Shown: positions 31,769 to 34,655 of the stretch, one piece after another | Position numbering within the stretch: the first letter of the stretch is position 1 | Layout: each line of letters starts with the position of its first letter | NCBI GenBank assembly: GCA_031289815.1 | Contig: JAITOS010000051.1 | Location: forward strand, 1 to 34,655 | Length of the DNA: 34,655 bases | From: Peptococcaceae bacterium | GTDB lineage: Bacteria > Bacillota > Desulfitobacteriia > Desulfitobacteriales > Desulfitobacteriaceae | Reading direction: 5' to 3' | Program-made: the position numbers and the translations under genes | The notes under the pieces: generated by a model | What the model saw: only the letters and a program-made list of their open reading frames with translations | Told to the model about the DNA's origin: nothing | The model's database searches: none

Positions 31769-33178
31769 GTGATTATTTTTATCATTATATTCTTACAACT
31801 GCTCTTTTTGGGAACGGTCATTTTCCTGGAAAGCCGGGACCCGGCCAGAACCATTGTCTGGCTGCTCATTCTCGGAACGCTGCCGGTGCTGGGCGCGCTG
31901 TTATTCCTGGTCTTCGGTCGCGTGGTACGGCGGTATCGCCTGTCCAAACGGGAAGAAGTGGCTTTGGTTCAGGTAGAGAGCAAGCGGGAGGAAGGAGAAG
32001 ACGGGCATATGGGGCTGCCGGGGATGCGTCCGGTCAGCCGGAAGCTTGAGCAGCTGCTGAGCTTAGACGCGATGTCCCGTCTGACCTACAATAATCGCTG
32101 GGAGGTGCTGACCAACGGCGATGAGACCTTCCGGGCCCTGATGCTGGCGCTGTTCGAGGCTAAGGATCATATTCACATGGAATACTATATCTTCCAGCAT
32201 GATATGATCGGCTGGGATATTGTGCGTATTTTGCGGATAAAAGTGGCGGACGGCGTGAAGGTGCGGATCCTGGTGGATGGCTTGGGCAGCTGGGCGTTTA
32301 TCAAGAGCTTTCGCCATCTGAAAAAGCTGGGCATTGAGGCGGCGGAGTTTTACCCGATCCGCTTTCCTTTCCTGACCGGCAAACTGAATCTGCGCAATCA
32401 TCGCAAGATCGTCGTCGTCGATGGCCAGATCGGTTTTACCGGCGGACTCAACGTCGGCGATGAATATCTTTCCCGTAGCAAGCAGCTGGGGTTTTGGCGG
32501 GATACCTTTGTGAAGCTGGAAGGAGACGCCGTGCAGCATTTGCAGGCTGTTTTTTTGCATGACTGGAGCGAAGCCACGAAAGAGAAGATCGAGGATCAGC
32601 GTTACTTTCCCCCGGCGCCAAGTGCGGGAAGCGGACGCGTGCAGATTGTGGCCAGCGGGCCGGATAGCAATCAGGAAGCCATGCTACAGGTGTTTTTTGT
32701 GGCGCTGACGAACGCGGAGAAGAGCATTTATCTGGAAACGCCCTATTTTATTCCCGACGAAAGCTCCATGATGGCCTTGAAGACGGCGGCGCTGAGCGGG
32801 CTGGACGTGCGGATTATTGTGCAGGGCGTTCCGGAATACCAGATCACTTACTGGGCGGCGCGGTCTTTTTTTATGGAGCTGTTGGCGGTCGGTGTCCGGA
32901 TTTACAGTTATAAGAAGGGGATTTTGCACGCGAAGATTCTCATTATCGACGGCGAAATCGGTTCGGTGGGCTCTACGAACTTTGACGAACGCAGCTTCCG
33001 TCTGAATTTTGAAGTGACCTCGCTCATCTACGACAGCGCCTTTGCTCAGCGGTTGGAGTGGGATTTTAAACAGGATATGAACGACAGCGAAGAGATATGG
33101 CCGGAGGAATTTGAACAGCGGCCTTTAGGGGAAAGAGTGAAGGAATCTTTTGCGCGGCTTTTTTCGCCGTTGCTGTAG
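31769..33178 (+). CDS. cls: cardiolipin synthase (phospholipase D family)
   Basis: Membrane enzyme joining two phosphatidylglycerols to cardiolipin. Of the 469 residues, the N-terminus has two membrane helices (2-18 and 28-50), typical of ClsA-type synthases. Two PLD catalytic motifs are visible: NHRKIVVVDGQIGFTGG and HAKILIIDGEIGSVGSTNFDERS. RLTYNNRWEVLTNGDETF and YIFQHDMIG precede the first. The GTG at 31769 has only a poor SD; an in-frame TGA at 31748 bounds the start, so initiation must lie in 31751-31769. Start uncertain, function well supported. Confidence 0.95.
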   Translation: MIIFIIIFLQLLFLGTVIFLESRDPARTIVWLLILGTLPVLGALLFLVFGRVVRRYRLSKREEVALVQVESKREEGEDGHMGLPGMRPVSRKLEQLLSLDAMSRLTYNNRWEVLTNGDETFRALMLALFEAKDHIHMEYYIFQHDMIGWDIVRILRIKVADGVKVRILVDGLGSWAFIKSFRHLKKLGIEAAEFYPIRFPFLTGKLNLRNHRKIVVVDGQIGFTGGLNVGDEYLSRSKQLGFWRDTFVKLEGDAVQHLQAVFLHDWSEATKEKIEDQRYFPPAPSAGSGRVQIVASGPDSNQEAMLQVFFVALTNAEKSIYLETPYFIPDESSMMALKTAALSGLDVRIIVQGVPEYQITYWAARSFFMELLAVGVRIYSYKKGILHAKILIIDGEIGSVGSTNFDERSFRLNFEVTSLIYDSAFAQRLEWDFKQDMNDSEEIWPEEFEQRPLGERVKESFARLFSPLL

Positions 33179-33196
33179 AGACAAATCGCAGGAGAG

Positions 33197-34057
33197 GTGG
33201 GATCAGGGGTTTTGCCAAGAGAGGGCGTGTATAAGACCTATGTGCCGGCTGTTACGGCTGAAGAAAACGGAGAAAATGAATTAACCTATTGGTTTGTTTT
33301 CCGGGAAAATAACATCCTGTTGCAATGCTCGCAGGATCATCGCTGGGGAGTACCGCTGGCCATAGCCCTGGCGGAATTCGACATTTCCGCGCGGAGAATC
33401 CAATATTTAGGCAAGCTGGAGGGTCGGCCCTGCTATTCGGCGGAAGCGCTTCCTGACGCTGTGGCGCCGGAAGGGATGCGGTTCCGGGAGTTGAGATCGA
33501 TCTTTGACGATGTGGAGGAAAGCGTCTTTCTTCTCGCCGGCAAAGCGATTCAGATCGTTCGTTGGGATCAGGATAACCAATATTGCGGCAAATGCGGCTC
33601 GGCGGCGGAGACGCAGAAGACGGAAAGGGCAAAAAAATGCCCGGATTGCGGTCAAGTGCGCTATCCGCAGCTGTCGCCGGCGATCATTGTCGCGGTGATC
33701 AGGGACGATCAAATTCTTTTAGCGCATTCCGTGAATTTTGCCGCTGGGGTATATAGCATTTTAGCCGGGTTTGCCGAACCGGGAGAAACGTTAGAAGAAT
33801 GCGTGCAGAGAGAGGTTTGGGAGGAAGTAAAGATCCGGGTAAAGAATATCCGCTATTTTGGCAGTCAGCCTTGGCCGTTTCCGAATTCTTTGATGATTGG
33901 TTTTACTGCCGAATATGAGAGCGGCGAAATTCAGCCGGATGGGGTAGAAATCGAGGAAGCCGCTTGGTTTAAGGCGGCTGCGTTGCCGTTAACGCCGAAG
34001 AAGATGAGCATTGGGGGCAGAATGGTCGCTTGGTTTGTTGAAAATTACGGGGAGTAA
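33197..34057 (+). CDS. nudC: NAD(+) diphosphatase / RNA decapping hydrolase NudC
   Basis: Hydrolyses NAD(H) to NMN(H) and AMP and removes NAD caps from RNA (family knowledge). The 286-residue protein has a divergent N-terminal domain (1-120), a zinc ribbon CGKCG...CPDCG (about 133-155), YPQLSPAIIVAVI, the Nudix box GFAEPGETLEECVQREVWEEVKI, and the NADH-pyrophosphatase hallmark SQPWPFPNSLM. GTG start behind AGGAGAG; a TTG at 33212 is an alternative. It lies 18 nt after cls, probably in the same operon. No terminator is evident after it. Confidence 0.95.
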   Translation: MGSGVLPREGVYKTYVPAVTAEENGENELTYWFVFRENNILLQCSQDHRWGVPLAIALAEFDISARRIQYLGKLEGRPCYSAEALPDAVAPEGMRFRELRSIFDDVEESVFLLAGKAIQIVRWDQDNQYCGKCGSAAETQKTERAKKCPDCGQVRYPQLSPAIIVAVIRDDQILLAHSVNFAAGVYSILAGFAEPGETLEECVQREVWEEVKIRVKNIRYFGSQPWPFPNSLMIGFTAEYESGEIQPDGVEIEEAAWFKAAALPLTPKKMSIGGRMVAWFVENYGE

Positions 34058-34094
34058 AGTGCGGAGGGTGCTGACCGATCGCTGGTTGGCGGTA

Positions 34095-34119
34095 AAAATT
34101 ATCACCAGGTGATAATTTT
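34095..34119. promoter_or_regulatory. second FapR-like operator palindrome
   Basis: The 21 bp at 34097-34117 (arms AATTATCACC and GGTGATAATT around A) are identical to the site over the fapR promoter, and symmetry extends to 25 bp. It lies 38 nt after nudC and about 130 bp before the small-peptide promoter. An inner GATAAT could act as a -10, but the -35 (TTGGCG, 19 nt) is poor. No fatty-acid or phospholipid gene follows in the window. Confidence 0.65.
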
Positions 34120-34127
34120 CCGGACGG

Positions 34128-34155
34128 AACGTCAAAGAAGCCCCTCGGGAAAGCC
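34128..34155 (+). repeat. left copy of a direct repeat flanking the small-peptide locus
   Basis: AACGtCAAAGAAGCCCC-tC-GGGAAAG here matches 34512-34540 (AACGgCAAAGAAGCCCC-aCc-GGGAAAG) at all but a few positions. The right copy is the 5' half of an intact terminator; this left copy has lost the matching second arm. The pair brackets the toxin-like locus, suggesting duplication or insertion. Confidence 0.6.
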
Positions 34156-34247
34156 AGCTGGCGTTCATTAGCTTTCCGTATAGTCAGCGGCATGATCGCG
34201 GTCCTCTATAGGCTAACGAAGAATACCTTCCATAAATTCCAATAAAC

Positions 34248-34256
34248 TGGTATAAT
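34248..34256 (+). promoter_or_regulatory. promoter of the small-peptide (toxin-like) mRNA
   Basis: TGGTATAAT is a perfect extended -10 (TATAAT at 34251-34256); the -35 TTCCAT at 34228-34233 is 17 nt away and weak. Transcription would start near 34263, giving a 55-60 nt structured leader. Confidence 0.65.
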
Positions 34257-34262
34257 CACTAC

Positions 34263-34290
34263 GTAATCAGATAAAGCGCAGCGGTTAGCC
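34263..34290 (+). repeat. left arm of long-range inverted repeat (5' leader of the toxin-like mRNA)
   Basis: The 15 bases 34263-34277 (GTAATCAGATAAAGC) and the 8 bases 34283-34290 (GGTTAGCC) are perfectly complementary to 34457-34471 and 34439-34446. In a read-through transcript the two ends could pair over 23 bp. Both opposing RNAs begin with the same 15-base sequence. Confidence 0.85.
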
Positions 34291-34318
34291 GACATCCTCC
34301 GGAAAGGAGGTGAGGCTT

Positions 34319-34393
34319 ATGGAATATTTGGTACTATTGGCGGTGATCTTAGCGATCCTGACGATCTTACTGGATAACACCCCAAAAAAATAA
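34319..34393 (+). CDS. 24-residue hydrophobic peptide, candidate type I toxin
   Basis: Starts MEYLVLLAVILAILTILL, one uninterrupted membrane segment, and ends DNTPKK with a lysine tail. The ribosome binding site AAAGGAGGTGA is almost the full complement of the 16S rRNA 3' end. It sits in a CCTCC-GGAAA-GGAGG hairpin that could hide it. The size, single helix, charged tail, very strong but sequestered SD and an opposing antisense RNA are the marks of type I toxins such as Fst, TxpA and BsrG. The sequence itself matches no family I recognise. It could instead be a harmless small membrane peptide. The stop codon lies in the shared terminator. Confidence 0.6.
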   Translation: MEYLVLLAVILAILTILLDNTPKK

Positions 34394-34465
34394 CCGCTCC
34401 GAGCCAAGGAACGCGGTTATTTTGTAACTAAACTCCGAGGCTAACCGTTTTCGGTTGCTTTATCT
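34384..34465 (-). ncRNA. candidate antisense RNA (antitoxin) opposing the toxin-like mRNA
   Basis: Predicted from an opposing promoter (34472-34500) and a terminator on the minus strand. The 11-bp stem (34387-34397 with 34413-34423) is followed on that strand by seven T. The RNA would be about 80 nt. It would be complementary to the last codons, stop and 3' region of the toxin-like mRNA, a 3'-overlap arrangement like TxpA/RatA and BsrG/SR4 in Bacillus. No experimental evidence. Confidence 0.5.
34387..34423. terminator. bidirectional terminator shared by the toxin-like mRNA and its antisense
   Basis: The stem AAAATAACCGC / GCGGTTATTTT (11 bp) has a 15-nt loop. On the plus strand the T-run is short (TTATTTTG), so read-through is possible; on the minus strand it is seven T. 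Confidence 0.8.
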
Positions 34466-34471
34466 GATTAC
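34439..34471 (+). repeat. right arm of long-range inverted repeat
   Basis: GGCTAACC (34439-34446) and GCTTTATCTGATTAC (34457-34471) are the exact reverse complements of the left-arm segments at 34283-34290 and 34263-34277. It lies at the start of the antisense RNA. Confidence 0.85.
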
Positions 34472-34500
34472 ACTATATCATAAGCAAAAATCGATTGCAA
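34472..34500 (-). promoter_or_regulatory. promoter of the antisense RNA
   Basis: On the minus strand, TTGCAA (34495-34500), 17 nt, TATAGT (34472-34477) with a TGA extension before the -10. It is a better promoter than that of the sense RNA, as expected if the antisense is in excess. Start near 34465. Confidence 0.65.
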
Positions 34501-34515
34501 CAGGCAAGTAAAACG

Positions 34516-34554
34516 GCAAAGAAGCCCCACCGGGAAAGGCGCGGGCTTCTTTGC
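34516..34554 (-). terminator. strong hairpin terminator
   Basis: A perfect 12-bp stem, GCAAAGAAGCCC with GGGCTTCTTTGC, has a 15-nt loop. On the minus strand it is followed by CGTTTTAC, so it suits the minus-strand ORF that ends at 34557. It may also stop read-through from the peptide locus. Confidence 0.7.
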
Positions 34555-34556
34555 TG

Positions 34557-34655
34557 TTATTGCTTTAGCTTCGTTGGTTTTTGGTTGCTTCCCGGTTTGC
34601 TTTCAGCTGGCTTGGGCTTGGAACGAGAGACTTTGCCTTTTGGGATAAGTCTCTC
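34557..34655 (-). CDS. C-terminal end of an unidentified basic protein (5' part beyond window)
   Basis: On the minus strand the frame is open from the right edge to a TAA at 34557-34559, directly ahead of the strong terminator. The 32 visible residues are a Lys/Pro/Ser-rich tail (IPKGKVSRSKPKPAESKPG, then NQKPTKLKQ). A 9-bp inverted repeat (GAGAGACTT / AAGTCTCTC) lies within it at 34625-34655. Position just upstream of a terminator supports a real gene end, but the family cannot be told. Confidence 0.4.
   Translation of the reverse strand, partial: ERLIPKGKVSRSKPKPAESKPGSNQKPTKLKQ

Noticed and set aside
31747..32049. Alternative plus-strand frame at the 5' end of cls
   Set aside because: It overlaps the membrane-helix region of cls in another frame and has no family motif.
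34148..34178. Hairpin GGAAAGC / GCTTTCC as a terminator of nudC
   Set aside because: A 7-bp stem with an inner GCCAGCTGGC, but followed by GTATAG and no T-run; better seen as a decayed copy of the terminator at 34516-34554.

Overview
The window looks like chromosomal DNA of an endospore-forming, probably anaerobic, Gram-positive-lineage bacterium (Clostridia or Negativicutes type). The evidence is a spore protease gene (gpr), an alpha/beta-SASP-like gene, the sporulation membrane protein gene ylbJ, a FapR-regulated type II fatty-acid cluster that uses FabK, acetate kinase, and many GTG/TTG starts behind strong GGAGG ribosome binding sites. I cannot name the species. No rRNA, tRNA, CRISPR array, insertion sequence or prophage was seen.

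Layout. 1-1362: the end of a beta-propeller-like protein, then a poorly coding stretch with gene remnants and one 63-residue ORF. 1363-4381: a ComP-like membrane histidine kinase and a ComA/NarL-like response regulator, overlapping by 11 nt. 4560-5922: an SASP-like gene and, convergent with it, gpr, which has a near-perfect sigma-G promoter. 6073-8304: rsmD, a coiled-coil gene and, convergent, ylbJ. 8531-9727: ackA. 10075-24181: the long housekeeping block DUF177-rpmF, then fapR-plsX-fabH-fabK-fabD-fabG-acpP, a terminator, a second FabK-like oxidoreductase, fabF-rnc-smc-ftsY. fapR has a sigma-A promoter overlapped by a perfect palindrome, the likely FapR operator.

24178-28044: a methylthioadenosine salvage operon with a methylthioinosine-type phosphorylase, MtnA, a class II aldolase and an MTA/SAH deaminase. 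Together they suggest an oxygen-independent DHAP shunt fed through methylthioinosine. 28045-28358 holds a compact cluster of DnaA-box-like sequences. 28359-34057: 5-formyltetrahydrofolate cyclo-ligase, VanZ-like protein, RecQ, a cardiolipin synthase-like enzyme and NudC.

34058-34655: a second exact copy of the fapR operator palindrome. After it comes what looks like an undescribed type I toxin-antitoxin locus: a 24-residue membrane peptide with a near-complete anti-16S Shine-Dalgarno, an opposing antisense promoter, a shared bidirectional terminator, long inverted repeats at the two RNA starts, and flanking direct repeats. A truncated minus-strand ORF enters from the right edge.

Most interesting items: the type I toxin-antitoxin candidate, the DnaA-box cluster, the MTI-type methionine-salvage operon with its CTG start, and the remote second FapR-like operator.
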